From assembly GCA_040905045.1 (NCBI GenBank), contig JBBDSH010000032.1, forward strand, positions 1 to 48,933: 48,933 nucleotides of DNA, given 5' to 3'. Numbering within the stretch: position 1 is the first letter of the stretch; every line of letters starts with the position of its first letter. The stretch is from JBBDSH01 sp040905045. GTDB taxonomy: Bacteria; Pseudomonadota; Gammaproteobacteria; Eutrophobiales; Eutrophobiaceae. The notes under the pieces are model-generated. The model was given only the letters and a program-made list of their open reading frames with translations, ran no database searches and was not told the DNA's origin. Positions 42,166 to 48,933 of this stretch are shown piece by piece. Both the position numbers and the translations under genes were made by a program.

Positions 42166-44055
42166 ATGTCCAGGGAATTACACACGCCGATCCTCGACAG
42201 CATCAATTATCCGGCGGATCTGCGCGCCTTGCCCGAATCCCAACTGGAGCCCCTGGCCGGGGAAATCCGTGAGTTCCTGCTCCACTGGGCCAGCCGGAAC
42301 AGCGGTCATTTCGCCGCCAGCCTCGGCGCCGTGGAGCTGACCATTGCCCTGCATTACATCTACAATACCCCGGAGGACCGGCTGGTCTGGGATGTGGGAC
42401 ACCAGGCCTATGTCCACAAGGTTCTGACCGGCCGCAAGGGCCGCCTGCAGACCATCCGCAAGCGGGGCGGTCTGGCGCCGTTCCCGAAGCGGGACGAGAG
42501 CGAATACGATACCTTCGGCGTCGGCCATTCCAGTACTTCCATCAGCGGCGCGCTGGGCATGGCCATCGCCAGCGATCGCCTGGAGTCCGGTCGCAAGGCC
42601 GTCGCCATTATCGGCGACGGCGGCCTCACCGCCGGACTGGCCTTCGAGGCCCTGAATCACGGCGGCGATACCGGCAGCGACCTGCTGGTGATCCTGAACG
42701 ACAATAACATGTCCATCTCGCCCAATGTCGGGGCCCTGTCGAATCGCTTCGCTCAGCTCCTGTCTGGCAAGATCTACACCTCGGCCCGGGCCACCGGCAA
42801 GAAAGTCCTGTCGAAGATGCCGCCGGCCTGGGAACTGGCGCGCCGGGCGGAAGAACATATCAAGGGTTTTATTGTCCCGGGGACCCTGTTCGAGGAATTC
42901 GGTTTTAATTATATCGGTCCCATCAACGGCCACGACCTTCCGACTCTGCTGGAGACCATCAGTAATATCAAGGAACTGAAGGGGCCGCAGTTCCTTCACA
43001 TAATTACCCGTAAGGGCAAGGGTTACGGCCCGGCGGAAGAAGACCCCGTGAAATACCACGCGGTGACGCCCTTTGATCCCAGCAAGGGCATGGAGTCGAA
43101 GAAATCCTCGGGTGTCAGCTACAGCAAGGTCTTCGGCGACTGGGCCTGCGACATGGCCGAAAAGGACAAGCGCATGGTGGCCATTACCCCGGCCATGCGG
43201 GAGGGTTCCGGACTGGTCCGCTTCGAGCAGGAGCATCCGGACAAGTATTTTGATGTGGCCATCGCTGAACAGCACAGTGTGGCCGTGGCCGCCGGCATGG
43301 CCTGCGAGGGTATGAAACCGGTGGTGGCCATCTATTCCACTTTCCTGCAGCGGGCCTACGATCAGGTGATACACGATGTGGTTAACCAGAAGTTGCCGGT
43401 ATTGTTCGCCATCGACCGGGCCGGTCTGGTGGGCGCCGATGGCCCCACGCACAACGGCAGTTACGATCTTGCCTTCCTGCGCTGTCTGCCGCACATGGTG
43501 GTCATGATACCGGCGGACGAAAACGAATGCCGGCAGATGCTCTATACCGGCTTCATGCTGGATCAGCCGGCGGCGGTGCGCTATCCGCGCGGCACCGGCC
43601 CGGGCGTGGAAGTGGAAAAGGAAATGACCGCGTTGCCCCTGGGTAAGGGCGAAATACGCCGCCGCGGCCGGCGTATCGCCATACTGGCCTTCGGCACCAT
43701 GTTGGCGCCGTCCATGGAGGCGGGCGAGGCACTGGACGCCACGGTGGTCAACATGCGTTTCGTCAAGCCGATTGACGAGGAACTGATCCTGCAAATGGCA
43801 AAGGAGCATGATCTTCTGGTCACCGTTGAAGAAGGCTGCATCCAGGGCGGCGCCGGCGGCGCCGTCAACGAGGTGCTGGCGGCCAATCTCGTGCCGCAGA
43901 TGATCATCAACTACGGTCTGCCGGACCGGCTTATCCAGCACGGCTCCCAGGAGGACATGCTCGAGGACGCCGGGCTGACGCCGGAAGGAATACGCTCGTT
44001 CATCGAACAGCATCTCGATGCCGCCGGCCTGGGTAACCCTGCCAAGAGTGCGTGA
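42166..44055 (+). CDS. dxs: 1-deoxy-D-xylulose-5-phosphate synthase
   Basis: Thiamine-dependent first step of the MEP isoprenoid pathway from pyruvate and glyceraldehyde 3-phosphate. 629 residues. The TPP motif is GDG (150-152) to NDNN (178-181). His49 is in SGHFAASLGAVELTI; the pyrimidine-domain glutamate lies in VAIAEQHSVAVAAG. DRAGLVGADGPTHNG is also present. It supplies precursors used for hopanoids and is divergent from hpnH. Its stop codon is already in the purine arm of a repeat (residues AKSA at the end). Confidence 0.98.
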   Translation: MSRELHTPILDSINYPADLRALPESQLEPLAGEIREFLLHWASRNSGHFAASLGAVELTIALHYIYNTPEDRLVWDVGHQAYVHKVLTGRKGRLQTIRKRGGLAPFPKRDESEYDTFGVGHSSTSISGALGMAIASDRLESGRKAVAIIGDGGLTAGLAFEALNHGGDTGSDLLVILNDNNMSISPNVGALSNRFAQLLSGKIYTSARATGKKVLSKMPPAWELARRAEEHIKGFIVPGTLFEEFGFNYIGPINGHDLPTLLETISNIKELKGPQFLHIITRKGKGYGPAEEDPVKYHAVTPFDPSKGMESKKSSGVSYSKVFGDWACDMAEKDKRMVAITPAMREGSGLVRFEQEHPDKYFDVAIAEQHSVAVAAGMACEGMKPVVAIYSTFLQRAYDQVIHDVVNQKLPVLFAIDRAGLVGADGPTHNGSYDLAFLRCLPHMVVMIPADENECRQMLYTGFMLDQPAAVRYPRGTGPGVEVEKEMTALPLGKGEIRRRGRRIAILAFGTMLAPSMEAGEALDATVVNMRFVKPIDEELILQMAKEHDLLVTVEEGCIQGGAGGAVNEVLAANLVPQMIINYGLPDRLIQHGSQEDMLEDAGLTPEGIRSFIEQHLDAAGLGNPAKSA

Positions 44056-44144
44056 GTAAGGCGTAAGGAGTGAGGGGTGAGGAGTGAGGTGCCCCTGAAT
44101 TCAGTGGTTAGGTCCCACCTCACTCCTTACGCCTTACTCCTCAC
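44052..44144. repeat. Paired GTGAGG repeat between convergent dxs and phnW
   Basis: Purine arm 44052-44091 (units GTGAGTAAGGCGTAAGGAGTG and onward) and pyrimidine arm 44116-44144 (CACCTCACTCCTTACGCC and onward), near-complementary with a 24-nt loop, followed by a T-run at about 44146-44151. The arms supply the final codons of dxs and of phnW. It is well placed to end transcription from both sides. Confidence 0.8.
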
Positions 44145-45209
44145 TATTTTTCTGACTGATTCGATAAACCGTTTTACGTCCTCCATGGTGATGGCGCCCA
44201 TCATGGAAATGCGGAATATCGATTTGGCGAAGTCGCCCTGGCCGGCGTAGATGATAAAGCCGTCTTGCTTGAGCTTGTCGTGCAGTTCCTGATAGGGGAT
44301 GCCGTCCGGCAGTTGGTAGGCGTGCAGTACGCAGGAACTGGCCGACTCTTCCAGTAACGGTTCAATACCCAGGGCCATGAGGCCGGCGCGCGCCGTGCCA
44401 AGGCGTTGCCGGTAGGCATCCCGCCGGGTCCGCCAGCCGCCTTCCTCCCGGTGTTCATCCAGGGCCGCATCCAGGGCGTAGAGTGTCTGCACCGACTGGG
44501 TAAAGGGCGTGCCCCCCGCATCCTGTTGCTTCAGATAGGTGGCCAGATCCAGATACAGGCTCCGTGTTGCGGCATTATTTTTATCCAGATGCTTTCGATT
44601 CACGATCACGAATGAAATACCGGGTACGCCGTGCAGGCATTTATTGGCGGTGCCGGCGCAGGCGGCAATGCGCCGGTCTTCAAAATCCATCGCCTCGGCG
44701 CCGAAACTGCTGACCCCGTCCACCAGCAGGTCCACATTGTAACGTTCAGCTATTACAGCTATGGCATCCAGATCATTCAGCCGCCCGGTTGTGGTTTCAT
44801 GATGCACTACGGCTATGTATTTAATTCCACCCCGGGACAATATTCCTTCCAGTTCCCCGCCATCGATTGTCTGTCCCCAGTCATAATGCATGACACTGTG
44901 ATTGATGCCATGAATGGCGGCGATGCGGGTCAGGCGTTCACCGTAGACACCGTTTTCAATAATTAATACTTTGTCGTCCTTGCCCGGGATGCTGCCGAGC
45001 ATGGCTTCCATGGCGGCCGTGCCGGAGCCGGTCAGTAAAACCGCCGCCCATTCGCCGGCGGACAGGCCGTAAACTTCAAGAAGCTTGTCGCGAATACCGG
45101 ATTGCAATTGCGCGAATTCGATTTCTCGGTGACACAGATCGGGGCCGGCCAGCGCGGCGCGGACGCGCTCACTGAGATTCACGGGTCCGGGATTCAGCAA
45201 TACATTCAT
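44127..45209 (-). CDS. phnW: 2-aminoethylphosphonate--pyruvate transaminase
   Basis: PLP aminotransferase that interconverts phosphonoacetaldehyde plus alanine with 2-AEP plus pyruvate. In this operon it should run towards AEP. Class V fold: NPGPVNLS N terminus, GSGTAAMEAML, HHETTTGRLNDL, VDGVSSFGAEAMDF and PLP Lys190 in TANKCLHG. 360 residues. It starts at ATG 45209, overlapping the ppd stop (ATGA). The last residues (VRSKA) are encoded within the repeat arm, so the true ancestral C terminus may have been different. Confidence 0.9.
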   Translation of the reverse strand: MNVLLNPGPVNLSERVRAALAGPDLCHREIEFAQLQSGIRDKLLEVYGLSAGEWAAVLLTGSGTAAMEAMLGSIPGKDDKVLIIENGVYGERLTRIAAIHGINHSVMHYDWGQTIDGGELEGILSRGGIKYIAVVHHETTTGRLNDLDAIAVIAERYNVDLLVDGVSSFGAEAMDFEDRRIAACAGTANKCLHGVPGISFVIVNRKHLDKNNAATRSLYLDLATYLKQQDAGGTPFTQSVQTLYALDAALDEHREEGGWRTRRDAYRQRLGTARAGLMALGIEPLLEESASSCVLHAYQLPDGIPYQELHDKLKQDGFIIYAGQGDFAKSIFRISMMGAITMEDVKRFIESVRKIVRSKA

Positions 45210-46360
45210 ATAAAGGCCGTTCCCATATGCCGCATCAGTCGGCGCGCGACCTGTTCCGGGGTGATGTCCGGGCGCGGCAGGTTGTCCATGGTGCCGCTTT
45301 CTATACGGATGTGAGCGAAGCGCGGTCCGCCGTTGTCGTCGCGGGCAATCACTTCATCTATGACGGAAACATCGTCGCCGCGCAGGGCGGCGGCGTAACC
45401 GCAATCGGCAGCAACGGCGGCAAAATCCACGTTAGGCCCGACCGTTGCCTGGGCGCCGGTGGAATCGTGCACGCCGTTATCCAGAAGAATATGCACCAGA
45501 TTGGCGGGACCGTAGGTACCCAGGGTGGCGAGATTGCCCATGCGCATAAGCGCCGCGCCGTCGCCGTCGATCACGACCACGGTCCGATCCGGTGTCGCCA
45601 TGGCCAGGCCCAGTCCCAGGGAAGAGGCACAACCCATGGAGCCCACCATGTAGAGTTGGTTGTCGCGATCCCCGAGTGCATACAGTTCCCGGCCCGTGTA
45701 GCCGGTAGTCGCCAGGACAATGCTTTCCCCGGGTGGTGTCATTGCGATGACACGTTCCAGTACCGCCCGCCGGGTCGGCAGGTCGGCACGGGACTGGAAG
45801 GAACCTTTTTCGTCAGCCCCGTGCGGCCGCGACGGGATACTGTTGGCCCGCAGTGCCGTGGGCGCGACCGTGCCCTTTTCCATGATCAGGGCATAGGGCC
45901 GCTGTTCATTCCGCATGTATTCCATGGCGCGTTCCAGACAGGGCCGGACCAGGTCCGGCTCCGAGGGAAAGATCTCCCGGGGAATCCGCATGGTATCGAA
46001 CAAATCCCCGGTAATGCGGCCCATGAGTTCATGCTGGGGTTCGTCATTAACACCGGGAGCGCCGCGATGGGTGCAGATCAATAATACCGGGATGCGGAAT
46101 ACCCAGGTCAGGGAGGTGAGAGGACTGACGGCATTGCCCAGCCCCGAGTTCTGCATCATGGCCACGGCCGGCCGACCGCCCAGGGCCAGACCCGCCGCCG
46201 TCGCCACGGCATCACCCTCGTTGGCGGAGGAAATATAGTTCAGGGACGCGTCATTAATGACGTAGTTGATGAAAGGGGTCAGGAAAGAGCAGGGCACGCC
46301 CGTGTAGTCCCGGAATCCCAGTTCCCGCGCCGGTTCGATGAAGGAATCCGCTTCGATCAT
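45206..46360 (-). CDS. ppd: Phosphonopyruvate decarboxylase
   Basis: TPP-dependent decarboxylation of phosphonopyruvate to phosphonoacetaldehyde, the irreversible step that drives C-P bond formation. IEADSFIEPARELGFRDYTG at the N terminus is typical. ANEGDAVATAAGLALGG holds the TPP glutamate and GDGAALMRMGNLATLG the metal/TPP loop. I start at ATG 46360 (384 aa), where known members start. A GTG at 46414 would overlap pepM by 26 nt. The order pepM-ppd-phnW agrees with the pathway order. Confidence 0.9.
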   Translation of the reverse strand: MIEADSFIEPARELGFRDYTGVPCSFLTPFINYVINDASLNYISSANEGDAVATAAGLALGGRPAVAMMQNSGLGNAVSPLTSLTWVFRIPVLLICTHRGAPGVNDEPQHELMGRITGDLFDTMRIPREIFPSEPDLVRPCLERAMEYMRNEQRPYALIMEKGTVAPTALRANSIPSRPHGADEKGSFQSRADLPTRRAVLERVIAMTPPGESIVLATTGYTGRELYALGDRDNQLYMVGSMGCASSLGLGLAMATPDRTVVVIDGDGAALMRMGNLATLGTYGPANLVHILLDNGVHDSTGAQATVGPNVDFAAVAADCGYAAALRGDDVSVIDEVIARDDNGGPRFAHIRIESGTMDNLPRPDITPEQVARRLMRHMGTAFI

Positions 46361-46388
46361 GGTGATACGATGGAACAGGGAATCCGGT

Positions 46389-48047
46389 TCAGGACCGGCC
46401 GTGGGTGAAATCACCGGCCCGGTCGATATCGTCCAGCGTATTCACATCCAGCCAGTGGCCGTTTATATAGTGAACCTTGACCGTCTTGCCCTGACCAATG
46501 AGGTGATTCAGGAGATCCGGGATCGTCAGCTGATCGAAACCCGGTTGCCCGCGCAGTTCATCCAGGGCATCGCTGAGCCACTGCTTGCCGGTACGGTTGA
46601 CCTTGAGCATACCTATCCAGCGGCCGGAGGGTTTGCCGAGGTCCAGTTCCTTTTCTTCGGAAATGTGGTTCAGGAAAACATCCTGGCGAAACAGCGAGCG
46701 ATCGTCCTCACTGGAGCAGTAGGCGAAATCCGGTGAGCCGCTGATATGGGAGGATTCAATGGCGGAGTCGACCACCACCACGCAATCGCCGTCGCTATCC
46801 AGCAGGTCATCAATGATATAACCACGGAACAGCAGATCACCGTAAAGAATGATCATGTCATCCTGAAAGACGTCGCGGGCACAGGCCAGGGATTGCAGTT
46901 CGCCGGTGGTCTCGTGGTCGGGATTGATAAGCAGGTCGATACCGCCGATATTGCGCATGGTATCCGCTTTGTAGCCGGCGACCACACTGATTTTATTGAT
47001 GGAATGGCGCTTGAATTCGGAAACCAGGCGCTGCAGCAAAGGCCGGCCGCCTATGGACAGCATGACCTTGGGCCGGTCCTCGGTTAATTCGTGCAGTTGT
47101 TTGCCGCGGCTGGCGGCCAGCACGACGGCCCGCGCCTCGGTACGTGGTTTCAGGTAACGATCCTGGGCGCGGCTGAGTTCGTCGGCCCCCTGCAGGCTGA
47201 AGATACGATCGACGCCGGCGATCCGGTCCTCAATACCGGAGACCGATTCGTTGTCGTGGATCTCGCGGCTGACCTGTTCCATGGCGGCGACGGCCGCCCG
47301 GATCATATGATTGGCCCAGATGGCCATGCTGACGCCGGCCTTGCGAAAAACATCCGTCGGCGTGCTGTAGTACTTGGTCGGGACGATGACCAGGGGCAGG
47401 CGGTTGCTCCATTCCCGGGCAAACGCAATCACTTCATCGGGGCGGGACTGTTTGCTGTGTATAAGGATGGCGTCGGCGCCGGCCGTGCGATAGGCCTCGG
47501 CGCGGCGCAGGGCTTCTTCCATGCCCCAGCCGGCGATCAGGGCCTCGACCCGGGCGACAATACAGAAATCGTCGTCGGACTGGCTGTCCTTGCCGGCCTT
47601 GATCTTGCCGCTGAATTCGTCGATCTCCGCCAGCGGCTGGCGCTCGCCGTCGATAAAGCTGTTGGTCTTGGGGAACTGCTTGTCTTCGATGCAGACGCCG
47701 GCCACCTGGCGTTGTTCCAGTTTCCGCACCAGCCGCCGCATGTTGTTGAAATTGCCGTAGCCGGTATCACCGTCCAGCAGTATCGGTATGTTGGTGACAT
47801 CGGACATGAACTCCAGCATCTCCACCACCTGGGTCCAGCTGGCCTCGTTGCTGTCGCGGACGCCGAACTGGGCCGACATGGCCAGGCCGCTGGCCCAGAT
47901 GCCGCGGAAGCCGGCCTGTTCAACAATGCGGGCGGATATGCCGTTATGGGCTTCGAGGATGAACTCCAGTTGCGGCGACTGCAGCAGATCCCGCAACTGG
48001 CGGCATTTGCCGCGGTCCGGTGTCAGGCTTGAAGGTTGGGTTGCCAT
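46389..48047 (-). CDS. pepM: Phosphoenolpyruvate mutase fused to a nucleotidyltransferase domain
   Basis: Residues 1-290: isocitrate-lyase-like barrel that rearranges PEP to phosphonopyruvate. The diagnostic motif EDKx5NS is intact (EDKQFPKTNS, 121-130), with LLDGDTGYGNF before it. From about 306 there is a MobA/RmlA-like nucleotidyltransferase domain (RAVVLAASRGKQLHELT, DRPKVMLSIGGRPLLQR, ILYGDLLF, WLDVNTLDDIDRA). Its glycine-rich loop is LAASRGKQL rather than the usual LAAGxGxRL. The fused domain may activate AEP with CTP or may be altered in function. 552 residues; ten nt after the second nucleotidyltransferase. Confidence 0.92.
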   Translation of the reverse strand: MATQPSSLTPDRGKCRQLRDLLQSPQLEFILEAHNGISARIVEQAGFRGIWASGLAMSAQFGVRDSNEASWTQVVEMLEFMSDVTNIPILLDGDTGYGNFNNMRRLVRKLEQRQVAGVCIEDKQFPKTNSFIDGERQPLAEIDEFSGKIKAGKDSQSDDDFCIVARVEALIAGWGMEEALRRAEAYRTAGADAILIHSKQSRPDEVIAFAREWSNRLPLVIVPTKYYSTPTDVFRKAGVSMAIWANHMIRAAVAAMEQVSREIHDNESVSGIEDRIAGVDRIFSLQGADELSRAQDRYLKPRTEARAVVLAASRGKQLHELTEDRPKVMLSIGGRPLLQRLVSEFKRHSINKISVVAGYKADTMRNIGGIDLLINPDHETTGELQSLACARDVFQDDMIILYGDLLFRGYIIDDLLDSDGDCVVVVDSAIESSHISGSPDFAYCSSEDDRSLFRQDVFLNHISEEKELDLGKPSGRWIGMLKVNRTGKQWLSDALDELRGQPGFDQLTIPDLLNHLIGQGKTVKVHYINGHWLDVNTLDDIDRAGDFTHGRS

Positions 48048-48057
48048 AAGTGCTGAT

Positions 48058-48804
48058 TCACTGTCCTTCTATCCGGGGCAGGATTTCCCGCTCTGCCCGG
48101 ATCAGATCTTCGGGGAAATCGATCTCCAGCCAGGGCAGGCCGGTAATATCTTCAAAGGAAAACCGTTGCGGGTATTCTAGCAGACAATCCCGTATCAGTT
48201 CTTCATAGGGTTGCTCATTGTCCCGCCTGTCCAGATACTCCCCGGCGCGTCGCATGAGATCCCCCATGATGTCGCCGGAAAACCTGAAGAAACCCACCGA
48301 TTCGCCCTGGTAGTCGAACACCAGGTCCGTGGCTATCTGTTTGCGGAAGTCGACCAGTCTGCCGTCACGGACACACAATTTTACGGGTTCCTCTCCGGGG
48401 ATGAAATCGCGATCCAGAAGGAAGCAGTTTTCATGGGATGATGATGCCAGGCGTGCCAGGATGTCCCTGTGATAGAGCACATCGGCGTCCATGAGCAGGC
48501 AGGGCTCATCCGGATTAACAAACCCGCGCGCCGTGTACAGGCTGATCAGGCTCCCCGACCGGTAATCCGGATTGAATATCGTGGTGGCGGAAAGGCCGCT
48601 GTTGATTGAGGCCAGTTCGCCATCGATTTCCTCGCTGCGATAACCGGTAACGATCAGCACTTCCGTGACCGGTAACGTCGCGAGTATGGTGATATGACGT
48701 GACAACAGGCTGACGCCGTTGAAACGGAGCAGGCATTTGGGACGTCCGCCGGCATCCGGGCCAAGCCGGTTGCCGATTCCCGCCGCAAGTATTATGGCCT
48801 TCAT
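48058..48804 (-). CDS. Nucleotidyltransferase (CTP:phosphocholine/AEP cytidylyltransferase-like)
   Basis: 248-residue stand-alone nucleotidyltransferase. Intact signature LAAGIGNRLGPDAGGRPKCLL (Lys23), metal-binding LMDADVL (Asp106, Asp108) and a PDYRSGSLISLYTA segment of the phosphocholine cytidylyltransferase-like group. First gene of the AEP operon, so the most likely product is CMP-AEP, as for PntC-type enzymes. It could equally use a different sugar or choline phosphate; the substrate is inferred only from context. The upstream 129 nt reach the window edge. Confidence 0.8.
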   Translation of the reverse strand: MKAIILAAGIGNRLGPDAGGRPKCLLRFNGVSLLSRHITILATLPVTEVLIVTGYRSEEIDGELASINSGLSATTIFNPDYRSGSLISLYTARGFVNPDEPCLLMDADVLYHRDILARLASSSHENCFLLDRDFIPGEEPVKLCVRDGRLVDFRKQIATDLVFDYQGESVGFFRFSGDIMGDLMRRAGEYLDRRDNEQPYEELIRDCLLEYPQRFSFEDITGLPWLEIDFPEDLIRAEREILPRIEGQ

Positions 48805-48911
48805 GTGTGAACTGGTTAACAGAATGTGGGGAATATTCTATCGGGATTTCTTTGCTGCGACAGTATTATCAATGTGAGTGGAAGTATCCTGCCATTCCTT
48901 TGTGGGACCGT

Positions 48912-48931
48912 CGGCCGCATGGATGCGGCCG
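48912..48931. other. Strong short hairpin at the window end
   Basis: CGGCCGCAT-GG-ATGCGGCCG is a perfect inverted repeat of 9 bp with a two-base centre (in practice an 8-bp stem with a TGGA loop), two nt from the window edge. It could be a terminator of a gene outside the window. I see no gene between 48805 and 48933. Confidence 0.4.
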
Positions 48932-48933
48932 TC

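Noticed and set aside
42178..44013. 611-codon open frame on the minus strand opposite dxs
   Set aside because: It is the antisense shadow of dxs, with no recognisable domain; dxs itself is a certain gene.
47091..48032. 313-codon plus-strand open frame opposite pepM
   Set aside because: Shadow frame in GC-rich coding DNA; composition is not protein-like and PepM is clearly on the minus strand.

Overview
The window reads as a chromosomal segment of a hopanoid-producing gammaproteobacterium of moderate to high GC. The evidence is gene order: cmk-rpsA-ihfB-lapA-lapB-pyrF, mfd-csiV, nrdR-ribD-ribE-ribBA-ribH-nusB-thiL and rng-yhdP are all characteristic of Gammaproteobacteria. The hopanoid genes and repeat-rich intergenic DNA suggest an environmental, Chromatiales- or sulfur-oxidiser-like lineage, but I cannot name the genus. 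I see no rRNA, tRNA, CRISPR array, prophage or transposase gene. No gene is cut by either window edge.

Layout. (1) 209-10233, plus strand: serine/aromatic amino-acid genes (serC, pheA, tyrA, aroA), cmk, rpsA, ihfB, the LPS-assembly regulators lapA/lapB, and pyrF. (2) 10300-14600: mfd and csiV. (3) 15042-16654, minus: a methylthioinosine phosphorylase coupled to a DUF815 ATPase. (4) 16911-19060: an nfeD/slipin membrane pair. (5) 19248-25904: glyA, nrdR, the riboflavin genes, nusB and thiL. (6) 26044-27491: a class II glutamine amidotransferase and a lone receiver protein. (7) 27590-37624, minus: acnA, then the rng-yhdP-nudix-mnmA group. (8) 37901-41939, minus: hpnH-hpnB-hpnM(MlaC-like)-mlaA, divergent from dxs (plus). 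(9) 44127-48804, minus: a four-gene 2-aminoethylphosphonate (AEP) pathway.

How genes cooperate. dxs supplies isoprenoid precursors. HpnH and HpnB extend hopanoids, and the MlaC-like and MlaA proteins co-transcribed with them probably move hopanoids or phospholipids across the envelope. The phosphonate operon has PEP mutase (fused to a nucleotidyltransferase), phosphonopyruvate decarboxylase, AEP transaminase and a second nucleotidyltransferase. This is the gene set expected for making CMP-activated AEP, which would decorate a surface glycan or lipid; the acceptor is unknown.

The most unusual content is intergenic. At least three repeat families occupy gene junctions: (a) about 140-180-bp elements with inverted ends (1-177, 7732-7871, 38683-38822); (b) paired purine/pyrimidine arms built on GTGAGGAGTAAGGAGTGAGG, at the 3' ends of many genes; (c) a 28-mer shared by the aroA start and the pyrF end. 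A further nested set of CGCCAAGG, GCAGAGG and CACAGAGG inverted repeats fills the larger gaps. The 38683-38822 element is flanked by a 4-bp duplication and sits inside the mlaA coding start, adding exactly 48 in-frame codons ahead of the lipoprotein signal. This is the best candidate for something not previously described.
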